Positions 10,969-19,367 of a DNA stretch of 64,000 bases are shown one piece after another. The notes below the pieces were generated by a model. That model made no database searches. It saw only the letters and a list, made by a program, of their open reading frames with translations, and was not told the DNA's origin. The stretch comes from Nocardioides rotundus (GTDB taxonomy: Bacteria; Actinomycetota; Actinomycetes; Propionibacteriales; Nocardioidaceae), in contig NZ_CP082922.1 of assembly GCF_019931675.1 (NCBI RefSeq), forward strand, positions 3,115,001 to 3,179,000. Reading direction: 5' to 3'. Position numbers and translations under genes: made by a program. Numbering within the stretch: position 1 is the first letter of the stretch; every line of letters starts with the position of its first letter.

Positions 10969-11889
10969 ATGAGTGCCCCACCAACCCACGCCGACTATCA
11001 GCTGAGCCAGCTGGACCAGCTCGAGGCGGAGTCGATCCACATCTTCCGCGAGGTGGCCGCCGAGTTCGAGAAGCCGGTGCTGATGTTCTCCGGCGGCAAG
11101 GACTCGATCGTCATGCTGCGGCTCGCCGAGAAGGCGTTCTACCCCGCCAAGGTGCCGTTCCCGCTGCTGCAGGTCGACACCGGATACGACTTCCCCGAGG
11201 TGCTGGAGTGCCGCGACCGCTGGGTCGAGCGGCTGGGCACCAAGATGATCGTCGCCAGCGTGGAGGAGGCGATCAAGAACGGGATCGTCCACGAGGACGG
11301 CAAGACCACCCGCAACCGACTCCAGATCGGCACCCTGCTCAACGCGATCGAGGAGAACGGCTTCACCGCCGCCTTCGGCGGCGGCCGCCGCGATGAGGAG
11401 AAGGCCCGCGCCAAGGAGCGCGTCTACTCCCACCGCGACGACTTCGGCCAGTGGGACCCGAAGAACCAGCGCCCCGAGCTGTGGAGCCTCTACAACGGCC
11501 GGCTGCACGAGGGCGAGCACATGCGGATCTTCCCGCTGTCGAACTGGACCGAGCTGGACATCTGGCACTACATCGGTCGCGAGCAGATCGACATCCCGTC
11601 GATCTACTACGCCCACCAGCGCCGCGTCTTCAACCGCGGCGGCATGTGGATGACCGAGTCCGACTTCAACCCCACCAAGGACGGCGAGCAGGTCGAGGAG
11701 AAGACGGTGCGCTTCCGCACGGTCGGCGACCTGACCCTGACCGGTGCGGTGGAGTCCGAGGCGGACACCATCGAGAAGATCATCGACGAGATCGCGATCG
11801 CCCGCGTCACCGAGCGCGGCGCGACCCGCGGCGACGACAAGTTCTCCGAGGCAGCGATGGAGGACCGGAAGAAGGAGGGCTACTTCTGA
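10969..11889 (+). CDS. cysD: Sulfate adenylyltransferase subunit 2
   Basis: Catalytic subunit of ATP sulfurylase: ATP plus sulfate gives APS and pyrophosphate, driven by GTP hydrolysis on CysN. The 306 residues show the PP-loop SGGKDSIVML, the LLQVDTGYDFPE block, AAFGGGRRDEEKARAKER, and IFPLSNWTELDIW; length is standard. An open frame extends 93 nt upstream, but homology starts at MSAPPTHADYQLSQLDQLE. TAGCAT at 10926-10931 is a plausible -10 and AGAGGCGAG a weak ribosome-binding site. cysN overlaps its stop (TGATG). Confidence 0.96.
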   Translation: MSAPPTHADYQLSQLDQLEAESIHIFREVAAEFEKPVLMFSGGKDSIVMLRLAEKAFYPAKVPFPLLQVDTGYDFPEVLECRDRWVERLGTKMIVASVEEAIKNGIVHEDGKTTRNRLQIGTLLNAIEENGFTAAFGGGRRDEEKARAKERVYSHRDDFGQWDPKNQRPELWSLYNGRLHEGEHMRIFPLSNWTELDIWHYIGREQIDIPSIYYAHQRRVFNRGGMWMTESDFNPTKDGEQVEEKTVRFRTVGDLTLTGAVESEADTIEKIIDEIAIARVTERGATRGDDKFSEAAMEDRKKEGYF

Positions 11890-13229
11890 TGGCCGACCAG
11901 ACTGCTGACGCCAACATCGACCAGGGCGTGGACCTGGGCGAGAAGTACGAGGAGAACGTCGTGCAGGAGCAGGGCGAGATGGACCTGCTCCGCTTCGCCA
12001 CCGCCGGCTCGGTGGACGACGGCAAGTCGACCCTGATCGGCCGCCTGCTGCTGGACTCCAAGGCGATCTTCGAGGACCAGATGGAGGCGGTGGAGACCTC
12101 CTCGCAGGCCAAGGGCTACGACTACACCGACCTGGCGCTGCTGACCGATGGTCTGCGCTCCGAGCGCGAGCAGGGCATCACGATCGACGTGGCCTACCGC
12201 TACTTCGCGACGCCGAACCGCAAGTTCATCATCGCCGACACCCCCGGCCACATCCAGTACACCCGCAACATGGTCACCGGCGCCTCGACCGCCGACCTGG
12301 GCCTGGTGCTGGTGGACGCGCGGCAGGGCCTGACCGAGCAGTCCCGGCGGCACGCCGTGCTCCTCTCGCTGCTGCGGGTCCCGCACCTGGTGCTCGCGGT
12401 GAACAAGATGGACCTCGTCGACTTCGACCAGGCCGTCTTCGACAAGATCCACAAGGAGTTCACCCAGTTCGCCACCAAGCTGTCCATCCCGGACCTGGAG
12501 GTCATCCCGATCTCCGCGCTCCAGGGCGACAACGTGGTGACCCGCTCGGAGAACATGCCGTGGTACTCCGGCCCGACGCTCATGCACCACCTCGAGCACG
12601 TGCACGTGGCCTCCGACCGCGACCTGGTCGACACCCGCTTCCCCGTGCAGTACGTCGTCCGCCCGAAGTCGGACAAGTTCCACGACTACCGGGGGTACGC
12701 CGGCCAGGTGGCCGGCGGCGTGCTGAAGCCGGGCGACGAGGTCGTCGTGCTGCCCAGCGGCATGACCTCGACCATCGAGGGCATCGACCTGTTCGACCAG
12801 GAGGTCGAGGAGGCATTCCCGCCGATGTCGGTGACGGTGCGGCTGGCCGACGACGTGGACGTCTCCCGCGGCGACATGATCGCCCGGGTGAAGAACGCGC
12901 CCACCCCCGCGCAGGACATCGACGCGATGGTCTGCTGGATGACCAACAAGCCGCTGCAGCCCCGGCAGAAGCTGGCGATCAAGCACACCACACGCACCGG
13001 CCGCGCCATGGTCAAGGACATCCAGTACCGCCTGGACGTCAACACCCTGCACCGTGACCAGGAGACCAAGGAGCTCGGGCTCAACGAGGTCGGCCGCGTC
13101 CAGCTGCGCACCACGGTGCCGCTGCTGTGCGACCCCTACTCCAAGAACCGGACCACCGGCTCGTTCATCCTGATCGACGAGCAGACCGGTGTCACCGTCG
13201 GCGCGGGGATGATCAACTCCGGGAGCTGA
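11889..13229 (+). CDS. cysN: Sulfate adenylyltransferase subunit 1 (GTPase)
   Basis: GTP-binding subunit of ATP sulfurylase, related to EF-Tu. Visible are the P-loop GSVDDGKSTLIGRLL, REQGITIDVAYRYF (switch I), DTPGH and NKMD, followed by beta-barrel domains. At 446 residues it lacks a fused APS kinase; that activity is on the separate cysC gene upstream. The start ATG shares one base with the cysD stop (TGATG), indicating translational coupling of the two subunits. Its 3' end overlaps that of the convergent VanZ gene by 17 bp. Confidence 0.96.
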   Translation: MADQTADANIDQGVDLGEKYEENVVQEQGEMDLLRFATAGSVDDGKSTLIGRLLLDSKAIFEDQMEAVETSSQAKGYDYTDLALLTDGLRSEREQGITIDVAYRYFATPNRKFIIADTPGHIQYTRNMVTGASTADLGLVLVDARQGLTEQSRRHAVLLSLLRVPHLVLAVNKMDLVDFDQAVFDKIHKEFTQFATKLSIPDLEVIPISALQGDNVVTRSENMPWYSGPTLMHHLEHVHVASDRDLVDTRFPVQYVVRPKSDKFHDYRGYAGQVAGGVLKPGDEVVVLPSGMTSTIEGIDLFDQEVEEAFPPMSVTVRLADDVDVSRGDMIARVKNAPTPAQDIDAMVCWMTNKPLQPRQKLAIKHTTRTGRAMVKDIQYRLDVNTLHRDQETKELGLNEVGRVQLRTTVPLLCDPYSKNRTTGSFILIDEQTGVTVGAGMINSGS

Positions 13230-13623
13230 CCCGTCGGGTCGCCGACACCGCGAGCGCGCCGATCAGGCCGCCGAGCGTGTTGGCGACCACGTCGGAGAAG
13301 GTCGCCGAGCGGTCCGGCAGGAGGAACCCCTGCACCAGCTCCACTACGCCGGACACGACGAAGGCGATCACCACCCACTCCGACCAGCGGATCCGGGGCA
13401 GCAGCAGCGCCGCGACCGCCACCGGTGGAACGAACATCGCCACGTTGAGGGCGAACTCGACCCGCGAGCTCTCCGCCAGCGTCGGCGACACCCCGATCGC
13501 GAGCAGCTGTTCGGTGACCGCCGACACCACCCGCGTCGGCAGGCTGCCGGTGGCCTGGAAGACCACACAGCCGAGCACCACCAAGGAGGCGGCGACCAGG
13601 GCGAGGAGGAGCCGCCCCCTCAC
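13213..13623 (-). CDS. VanZ-family membrane protein
   Basis: A 136-residue protein with four hydrophobic segments (LLLALVAASLVVLGCVVF; EFALNVAMFVPPVAVAALLL; WVVIAFVVSGVVELVQGFLL; TFSDVVANTLGGLIGALA). The motif VELVQ...DRSATFSDVVANTLGG is characteristic of VanZ-like proteins, first found beside teicoplanin resistance genes; the general function is unknown. The GTG start overlaps the ygfZ stop (GTGA), so it is translationally coupled to ygfZ. Confidence 0.82.
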   Translation of the reverse strand: MRGRLLLALVAASLVVLGCVVFQATGSLPTRVVSAVTEQLLAIGVSPTLAESSRVEFALNVAMFVPPVAVAALLLPRIRWSEWVVIAFVVSGVVELVQGFLLPDRSATFSDVVANTLGGLIGALAVSATRRVSSRS

Positions 13624-14588
13624 CTCAGCTTCGGCCGCACGTGCAGACCCACCTCGGGGTCGACGACGACCTGCTGCGCCGCCGGCATGCCGTCCACGGT
13701 GAGCGTCTCGTCGGTCGGCACGTTGCGCTTGAGCAGCGCCAGCCCGATCGGGCCGAGCTCGTGGTGCCGGGCGGCGCTGCCGAGGAAGCCGACCTCCCGC
13801 TCCCCCGCCGTCACCGGCGAGCCGGGCGCGGGCAGCCGGTTCTCCGAGCCGTCCAGGTGCAGCAGGGTCAGCCGGCGCGGCGGGCGGCCCAGCGTGTGCA
13901 CCCGCGCGACCGTCTCCTGCCCGCGGTAGCAACCCTTGTCCAGGTGCACCGCCGACGGGATCCACCCCACCTCGTTGGGGATGGTGCGGTGGTCGGTGTC
14001 CACCCCGAAGCGCGGCTCGCCGCGGGCGATCCGCAGCGCCTCGAAGGCCCAGACGCCGGCCGGCTGCCCCGCCGCAGCGGCGTACTCCGTCAGCTTCGCG
14101 CGCGGGATGAGCTCGTACGCCGCCAGCGCGGCGCCGATGTCGTCGATCTGGTCCGCCTCGCGCGGGCGCCACGTGACCGCCCAGTCGGCGGTCACGTCGG
14201 AGACCTCGACCCGCAGCATGAAGCGCATCCGGTCCAGCCACTCGGCCAGGGCGGCCCCCGCGCCGGGCTCGGTGTGCGCCCAGAACGCCTCGCCGTCGTC
14301 GTACCCCACGAACGCGTGCTCCACGTGCCCCTGCGGGCTCAGCAGCAGCGCCGCGGTGGCCTGCTTGGGCGGCAGCTGCTCGAGGTGCTGGGTGGTGAGC
14401 GAGTGCAGCCAGGTGAGCCGGTCCGGACCCTCGATCCGCACCACGTCGCGGTGGGAGAGGTCGACGAACGCGTCAAGCGCCTCGAGCGCCCGCTGCTCGG
14501 TGTTGAAGGAGCCGTAGTGCGCGGCCACGGGCGCGTCGACGCCGTCGCCGGCGACCGCTCCGGGCAGGTCCAGAAGGGGGCTGGTCAC
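13620..14588 (-). CDS. ygfZ: YgfZ/GcvT-like folate-binding protein
   Basis: A 322-residue tetrahydrofolate-binding protein of the YgfZ family, which aids synthesis or repair of Fe-S clusters in some enzymes. The signature KGCYRGQE is at about residues 218-225, with Cys220 being the conserved family cysteine. The glycine-cleavage T-like fold is suggested by HRDVVRIEGPDRLTWLHSL and LLSPQGHVEHAF. In M. tuberculosis the homologue Rv0811c sits in the same purM-sseC neighbourhood. Fur and nitrobindin genes lie upstream on the same strand with short gaps; VanZ is coupled downstream. Confidence 0.88.
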   Translation of the reverse strand: MTSPLLDLPGAVAGDGVDAPVAAHYGSFNTEQRALEALDAFVDLSHRDVVRIEGPDRLTWLHSLTTQHLEQLPPKQATAALLLSPQGHVEHAFVGYDDGEAFWAHTEPGAGAALAEWLDRMRFMLRVEVSDVTADWAVTWRPREADQIDDIGAALAAYELIPRAKLTEYAAAAGQPAGVWAFEALRIARGEPRFGVDTDHRTIPNEVGWIPSAVHLDKGCYRGQETVARVHTLGRPPRRLTLLHLDGSENRLPAPGSPVTAGEREVGFLGSAARHHELGPIGLALLKRNVPTDETLTVDGMPAAQQVVVDPEVGLHVRPKLR

Positions 14589-14622
14589 GCCTCCCAGGGT
14601 ACGCGCCGGACGGGTGCCCGCC

Positions 14623-15045
14623 TCAGGCCCGGCCGGCGCACTCCCCGCAGGTGCCGAAGACGGTGAGGTGGGCCACGTCGATCCGGAAGCCGTCCTCGTC
14701 GGCGAGCCGCTCGGCCAGCGGCGCGAGCTCGGCCCGGTCCTTGCTGATCACCCGGCCGCAGTCACGGCAGACCAGGTGGAAGTGCTCGTGGTCGCTGACC
14801 GCGTGGTAGGTCGGCGCCCGGTCGCTCAGGTGCGCGTGCCGGATCAGACCGAGCTCGTCGAGGAGCTCCAGGGTGCGGTAGACGGTGGACAGGTTGACCG
14901 CGTCGGAGTGGGTGCGCACCTCCGCGTGCACCTGGTCCGGAGTGGCGTGCCCGAGCCGCTCGACCGCGCGCAGGATCAGCTCGCGCTGCGGGGTGAGCCG
15001 CAGGCCGCGCTCGCGCAGGGTCGCGCTGAGCCGCTCCTCGTCCAT
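14623..15045 (-). CDS. Fur-family metal-responsive repressor
   Basis: A 140-residue ferric-uptake-regulator-family protein. The N-terminal winged helix (RGLRLTPQRELILRAVERLG, NLSTVYRTLELL) precedes a metal-binding half with HEHFH and two CxxC pairs (CRDC, CGEC) for structural zinc. The CxxC pairs and the Streptomyces/Mycobacterium-like length suit Zur or Fur; which metal it senses cannot be told from sequence alone. The start at 15045 is supported by GGGAGG upstream; a longer in-frame extension to 15306 overlaps the nitrobindin gene and is rejected. Confidence 0.88.
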   Translation of the reverse strand: MDEERLSATLRERGLRLTPQRELILRAVERLGHATPDQVHAEVRTHSDAVNLSTVYRTLELLDELGLIRHAHLSDRAPTYHAVSDHEHFHLVCRDCGRVISKDRAELAPLAERLADEDGFRIDVAHLTVFGTCGECAGRA

Positions 15046-15068
15046 CGCCTCCCCTCCCGGTCGGCGGG

Positions 15069-15569
15069 TCAGGCCCGCTTCAGCTGCGCCCACAGGTGGG
15101 GCTGCAGCTCCTGACCCATCGCGGCCATGTCGAAGGCATACATCAGGTCGCCGTCGACGTAGCCGTAGAGCCGCTTCCCGCCGGTGTAGTCCTGGGCTGT
15201 CGCAGTGCGCGCCACCGCGTCGGTGACGATCTCGAACCGCGGCTGCTCCTCGTGCAGCTGGCCGTGCCAGATCTCCACGATGCCGGTGTTGTGCGCCATC
15301 ACCCACTCGATCGTGCCGTCCGGCTGTGGGCGCAGGTAGCCCGTCTCCTGGGCGGCCGGCCGGATCACGTTGCCCTCGGCGTCGACCAGCTCGGAGGTGC
15401 TCATGTAGTGGAAGAACGGGCGCCCGTCCTGCTGGAAGATGATCCGCTGGCGGAACTCGAACGGCTCGATCGTGGGGTAGTCGCCCTTGCCACTGCCCTC
15501 CCAGGTGCCGAGCAGCCAGGCCAGGCGGGCGGTGTTCTCATGGATGTTGTCCGGGATCTCGAACGGCAT
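15069..15569 (-). CDS. Nitrobindin-type haem-binding beta-barrel protein
   Basis: A 166-residue ten-stranded beta-barrel of the FABP-like/THAP4 family; the family binds ferric haem and can isomerise peroxynitrite to nitrate. The signature GTWEGSGKGDYPTI is at residues 21-34 and the predicted proximal haem ligand is His158 in QPHLWAQLKRA. The M. tuberculosis homologue Rv0813c lies beside the sseC/cysA genes, as here in a wider sense. The ATG lies 7 nt after TAGACT (15582-15577), so it is probably leaderless. It is divergent from DsrE. Confidence 0.88.
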   Translation of the reverse strand: MPFEIPDNIHENTARLAWLLGTWEGSGKGDYPTIEPFEFRQRIIFQQDGRPFFHYMSTSELVDAEGNVIRPAAQETGYLRPQPDGTIEWVMAHNTGIVEIWHGQLHEEQPRFEIVTDAVARTATAQDYTGGKRLYGYVDGDLMYAFDMAAMGQELQPHLWAQLKRA

Positions 15570-15576
15570 GCGCCCG

Positions 15577-15586
15577 AGTCTAGGGT
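15577..15586. promoter_or_regulatory. Overlapping divergent -10 elements
   Basis: Minus-strand TAGACT (15582-15577) and plus-strand TAGGGT (15581-15586) overlap by two bases. Each is followed 6-7 nt later by an ATG (nitrobindin at 15569, DsrE at 15593). Only 23 bp separate the two start codons, so both genes appear leaderless, and polymerases bound in the two directions should exclude each other. Confidence 0.6.
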
Positions 15587-15592
15587 GTCAGC

Positions 15593-15955
15593 ATGACCCG
15601 GCGACTCGTGCTCAAGGCGACCTGCGGCTCCGACGACCCCGAGCGCTGCAACCAGGCCTTCACCGTCGCCGCGGCCGCGGTCGCCGCGGGGGCCGAGGTG
15701 TCGCTGTGGCTCACCGGCGAGGCCGCGTGGTACGGCGCCCCCGGGCGCGCCGAGGAGTTCGACCTGCCGCTGGCCACCCCACTGGCGGACCTGCGCGACG
15801 TGGTCCTGGCCGGCGGCACCCTCACCGTGTGCTCCCAGTGCGCGGCCCGGCGCTCGCTCACGCAGGCCGACCTGATCGACGGCGTGCGGATCGCCGGCGC
15901 CCCGGTCTTCACCGAGGAGATCCTGGCCGAGGGAGCGCAGGCGGTCGTCTACTGA
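15593..15955 (+). CDS. DsrE-family protein
   Basis: A 120-residue DsrE/DsrF-like protein. The family includes sulfur-relay proteins and others of unknown role. Visible features are LVLKATCGSDDPERCNQAFT at the N-terminus, the hydrophobic strand-helix pattern (AAAAVAAGAEVSLWLTGEAA) and a CSQC pair near residue 80 where sulfur-carrying cysteines occur in some members. It ends in TGATG, shared with the manA start. The ATG follows TAGGGT by 6 nt without a ribosome-binding site. Confidence 0.8.
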   Translation: MTRRLVLKATCGSDDPERCNQAFTVAAAAVAAGAEVSLWLTGEAAWYGAPGRAEEFDLPLATPLADLRDVVLAGGTLTVCSQCAARRSLTQADLIDGVRIAGAPVFTEEILAEGAQAVVY

Positions 15956-17187
15956 TGTGGCGGCTGACCAACCCGGTCCGGCACTACGCCTGGGGGTCGC
16001 GGAGCCACCTGCCGCGGCTGCTGGGCGTGCCCGACGACGGCGAGCCGTGGGCCGAGCTGTGGCTGGGGGCGCACCCGAGCGACCCCTCCACGCTCCCCGA
16101 CGGCCGCGGCCTGGACGCCGCGGTGGCCGCGGATCCCGCCTCCCTCCTCGGGGCGGAGGTGGCCGAGCACTTCGAGGGCCTGCCGTTCCTGATGAAGCTA
16201 CTGGCCGCCGCGGAGCCGCTCTCCCTGCAGGTCCACCCCGACTCCGCGCAGGCCGCCGCGGGCTATGACGCCGAGGACGCCGCGGGTGTCCCCGTCTCCG
16301 CCCCAGCGCGCAACTATCGCGACCGCTCCGCCAAGCCCGAGCTGGTGCTGGCGCTGACCCGGTTCGAGGGGATGGCCGGCTGGCGCACCCCCGAGCGGTC
16401 CGCGGAGATCCTGCGGATGCTCGGCGTGCCGTTCCTCGACGAGGTCGCCGAGCGGCTCTCCGTGCCCTCGCCCCCTGCCGAGGTGCTGCGCGACGTGGTG
16501 ACCTACCTGCTGCGGCTGCCCCAGGACGACGTACCCGCCCTCGTCGCCGACGTCACCGCCGCCGCGGCCGCGGCCGACGCCCGTCCGCACCCGATCTCGA
16601 GCCGTCGCCGACCGGCCGAGGTCTCGCGCGACGACGTCTCCCGGGAGAGCCTGCGGGTCTTCGCGCAGACCGCGCAGCTGGGCAAGCGCTACCCCGAGGA
16701 CGCCGGCGTGCTGGTCACGCTGCTGCTCAACCACGTGGTGCTCGCGCGCGGCGAGGCGATGTACCTCGACGCCGGCGTCGTGCACGCCTACACCTCCGGC
16801 TTCGGGCTGGAGGTGATGGCCAACTCCGACAACGTGCTGCGCGCCGGGCTGACGCCCAAGCACGTCGACGTCGCCGAGCTGCTCGAGATCACCTCCTTCG
16901 AGCCCTCCCCCGCACCGCTGTGGGAGCCCGCCGGCGACCCCGAGCGGGTCGAGGTGTTCGCCCCGCCGGTCGCGCAGTTCCGGCTGTCCCTCGCCGAGGG
17001 CGTCTACGACGACCTGCCCGCGACCGGGCCCCGGATCCTGCTCTGCCTGGACGGGACCGTCACCGTCGCGGCCGGTGGCTCCACCGAGTCGCTCGCGCCC
17101 GGCGGAGCGGTCTTCCTCTCCGCCGCCGACGGGCCGGTCTCGGTGGTCGGCGACGGGCGGGTCGCCGTCTGCTCGGTGCCGGGCTGA
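15955..17187 (+). CDS. manA: Mannose-6-phosphate isomerase, class I
   Basis: Interconverts fructose-6-phosphate and mannose-6-phosphate, feeding GDP-mannose and thus the two Gmd enzymes in this window. The 410 residues show zinc-site blocks QVHPDS (Gln/His), KPELVLALTRFEG (Glu), and LDAGVVHAY (His), followed by LTPKHVDV and the C-terminal jelly-roll end. The start ATG overlaps the DsrE stop (TGATG), so the two are co-translated. A long inverted repeat follows the stop at 17223-17312. Confidence 0.95.
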   Translation: MWRLTNPVRHYAWGSRSHLPRLLGVPDDGEPWAELWLGAHPSDPSTLPDGRGLDAAVAADPASLLGAEVAEHFEGLPFLMKLLAAAEPLSLQVHPDSAQAAAGYDAEDAAGVPVSAPARNYRDRSAKPELVLALTRFEGMAGWRTPERSAEILRMLGVPFLDEVAERLSVPSPPAEVLRDVVTYLLRLPQDDVPALVADVTAAAAAADARPHPISSRRRPAEVSRDDVSRESLRVFAQTAQLGKRYPEDAGVLVTLLLNHVVLARGEAMYLDAGVVHAYTSGFGLEVMANSDNVLRAGLTPKHVDVAELLEITSFEPSPAPLWEPAGDPERVEVFAPPVAQFRLSLAEGVYDDLPATGPRILLCLDGTVTVAAGGSTESLAPGGAVFLSAADGPVSVVGDGRVAVCSVPG

Positions 17188-17222
17188 GGGGCGCTGCCTC
17201 CGGTTGCCCGCTCGCTCGCCGA

Positions 17223-17312
17223 CCATTTATCAGGTAGTCGTGACGTAGCGTCGCCGTACAGGGCAAATTCGCCCCGTAGAGCGCCGCTGTGTCGTGACTA
17301 CCTGGTAAATGG
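17223..17312. repeat. Intergenic inverted repeat, 22-bp arms
   Basis: Left arm 17223-17244 begins CCATTTATCAGGTAGTC; right arm 17291-17312 ends GACTACCTGGTAAATGG. 19 of 22 positions pair. The 46-nt loop holds a smaller pair (ACAGGGC / GCCCCGT). It fills the gap between the convergent manA and gmd genes, so it may terminate both, but the arms are longer and more A+T-rich than ordinary terminators in this genome. Confidence 0.75.
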
Positions 17313-17357
17313 ACGAGCGCGGCGGGCGCGACGGGCGCGGCGGGAGGGGCGGCGCCG

Positions 17358-18392
17358 TCAGGAGTACGCCGGCCAGCCGGGCACGCGCGCCCGGTCGACG
17401 TAGGGCTGGGTGTCGTGCGCCAGCGCCTCGACGTCGGCGTCCACCATGATCGAGGCCAGGTCGGTGCCGGCGATGCTCGCCCGCCAGCCCAGCTCCCGCT
17501 CGGCCCGGGACGCGTCTCCGCGCAGCACGTGCGTGTCGGTGGGCCGCAGGTAGCGCTCGTCGAAGCGCACGTGCTTCTCCCAGTCCAGCCCGACGTGCTC
17601 GAAAGCCGCGACCACGAAGTCTCGCACGGTGCAGGACCGCCCGGTGGCGAGCACGTAGTCGCCGGGCTCGTCGGCCTGCAGCATCCGCCACATGCCCTCG
17701 ACGTACTCCGGCGCGTAGCCCCAGTCCCGCTCGGCGTCCAGGTCGCCGAGGTAGAGGTAGTCCTCGATCCCCGCCTGGATCCGCGCTACAGCGCGCGAGA
17801 CCTTGCGGGTCAGGAACGTCTCGCCCCGCCGCGGCGACTCGTGGTTGAAGAGGATCCCGGAGACCGCGAACATCCCGTATCCCTCGCGGTAGTTGCGGGT
17901 CATCTGGTGCGCATAGGCCTTGGCCACGCCGTACGGCGACTGCGGCTCCAGCCGGGTCGACTCGTCCTGCGGCGGCGCGGACGGCCCGAACATGGCCGAC
18001 GAGCTCGCCTGGTAGAAGCGGCAGTCCAGCTCGGCCATCCGGATCGCCTCGAGCATCCGCATCGCGCCCATGCCGGTCGTGTTCGTCGTGTGCTCGGGGT
18101 CGTCGAAGCTGACCCGCACGTGCGACTGGCCGGCCAGGTTGTAGACCTCGTCGGGCTGCACCATCACCAGCAGCCGGGAGAGCCGCGCCCCGTCGGAGAG
18201 GTCGCCGTGGTGGAGGAACAGCCGCGCGTCCGGGTTGTGCCCGTCGGTGTAGAGGTGGTCGATCCGGCCGGTGTTGAAGGACGACGCGCGCCGGACCAGG
18301 CCGTGCACCTCATAGCCCTTCCCCAGCAGCAGCTCGGCGAGGTAGGAGCCGTCCTGGCCGGTGATCCCGGTGACGAACGCAGTCTTCGGCAT
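17358..18392 (-). CDS. gmd: GDP-mannose 4,6-dehydratase (second paralogue)
   Basis: Complete 344-residue enzyme converting GDP-mannose to GDP-4-keto-6-deoxymannose. Motifs: GITGQDGSYLAE (9-20), RRASSFNTGRIDHL (the NADP/RR block typical of GMD), NLAGQSHV, ASSSAMFG, YGVAKAYAHQ (YxxxK) and [15 protein letters not shown]. The start lies 6 nt after TAGGGT (18404-18399), suggesting leaderless transcription. It differs strongly from the partial gmd at the left edge, so it is an old paralogue and not a recent duplication. The ManA gene upstream on the other strand provides the mannose branch. Confidence 0.93.
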   Translation of the reverse strand: MPKTAFVTGITGQDGSYLAELLLGKGYEVHGLVRRASSFNTGRIDHLYTDGHNPDARLFLHHGDLSDGARLSRLLVMVQPDEVYNLAGQSHVRVSFDDPEHTTNTTGMGAMRMLEAIRMAELDCRFYQASSSAMFGPSAPPQDESTRLEPQSPYGVAKAYAHQMTRNYREGYGMFAVSGILFNHESPRRGETFLTRKVSRAVARIQAGIEDYLYLGDLDAERDWGYAPEYVEGMWRMLQADEPGDYVLATGRSCTVRDFVVAAFEHVGLDWEKHVRFDERYLRPTDTHVLRGDASRAERELGWRASIAGTDLASIMVDADVEALAHDTQPYVDRARVPGWPAYS

Positions 18393-18415
18393 GCGGTGAC
18401 CCTATGCGCTCACGA

Positions 18416-18462
18416 GTCGAGTGCGCGGGGATGTGGGGAGTACGACGCGTTGCGCACTCGAC
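18416..18462. terminator. Hairpin with 11-bp perfect arms
   Basis: GTCGAGTGCGC (18416-18426) pairs with GCGCACTCGAC (18452-18462) around a 25-nt loop. It lies between the stop of the beta-keto acid cleavage gene (18473) and the gmd promoter, a position suited to termination on the minus strand. No T run. Confidence 0.5.
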
Positions 18463-18472
18463 CGGGTGGGAC

Positions 18473-19309
18473 TCAGGCGAGTCCGAGCAGCACCCGCGCC
18501 TCGTCCGGCGTCATCGGGGTGCGCTGCGCCAGCCGCCCGAGCTCGGCGGCCCGCTCGACCAGCTGGGCGTTCCGCTCCACCGGCACGCCCTTGGCCAGGG
18601 TGAGCACGTCCTCCATGCCCACCCGCAGGTGGCCGCCCTTGCTCAGCGCGGCCAGCGCGACGGCGAGCGTGGAGCGGCCGATGCCGGTGGCGCTCCAGCT
18701 GGTGGTCTCGGGCGGCAGGGCCGCGACGGAGGCGACCAGCGCGTCCGCCGTACCGTCCATCCCGCCGGGCACCCCCATCACCAGGTCGCAGTGCACCTTC
18801 CCGCCGTGCGGGAGGCCGTACCTACCCAGCAGCCGGCGCAGCGCGTGCACCTGGCCGAGGTCGAAGAGCTCGAACTCCGGCACCACCCCGCGCTCCTGGG
18901 AGAGCTGGTAGAGGTCCTGCACGAACGGCCACGGGTTCATGAACACGTCGTCGCCGAAGTTCGTCGTGCCCATCGTCAGGCTGCAGGAGTCCGGCGCGGC
19001 GTCGAGCACCTTGAGCCGCTCCTCGAGCGGGTCGTGCACCGACCCGCCGGTCGAGAGCTGCACGACCAGGTCGGTGGACTCGCGGACGGCCGCGACCCAC
19101 TCCTTGAGGAGTACGCCGTCCAGCGTCGGCTGGTGGTCGTGGTCGCGGACGTGGATGTGGATCATCGCCGCGCCCGCCTCGCGGCACTCCACCGCGGTGC
19201 GCGCCAGCTCCTCCGGCGTCGTGGGCAGCTGGGGGCAGTCCGCCTTCGCGGTCTCGGCTCCGGTCGGCGCGACGGTGATGAGCAGGCGGTCGGCGGGCAG
19301 GCTGGTCAT
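18473..19309 (-). CDS. Beta-keto acid cleavage enzyme (BKACE, DUF849)
   Basis: A 278-residue TIM-barrel enzyme of the 3-keto-5-aminohexanoate cleavage family, which condense a beta-keto acid with acetyl-CoA to give acetoacetate or a new CoA ester. Visible: APTGAETAKADCPQLPTTPEE near the N-terminus, the zinc-binding AAMIHIHVRDHDHQPTLD (HxH), and LSTGGSVHDP. The substrate differs widely across the family and cannot be told here. The gene is alone on the minus strand between a hairpin and the divergent dtd gene. Confidence 0.85.
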   Translation of the reverse strand: MTSLPADRLLITVAPTGAETAKADCPQLPTTPEELARTAVECREAGAAMIHIHVRDHDHQPTLDGVLLKEWVAAVRESTDLVVQLSTGGSVHDPLEERLKVLDAAPDSCSLTMGTTNFGDDVFMNPWPFVQDLYQLSQERGVVPEFELFDLGQVHALRRLLGRYGLPHGGKVHCDLVMGVPGGMDGTADALVASVAALPPETTSWSATGIGRSTLAVALAALSKGGHLRVGMEDVLTLAKGVPVERNAQLVERAAELGRLAQRTPMTPDEARVLLGLA

Positions 19310-19367
19310 GCCCTCATCGTGTCAGACTCGCCCTGTCCCGTCGACGCCGGATAAGGAAGATTTGCCG

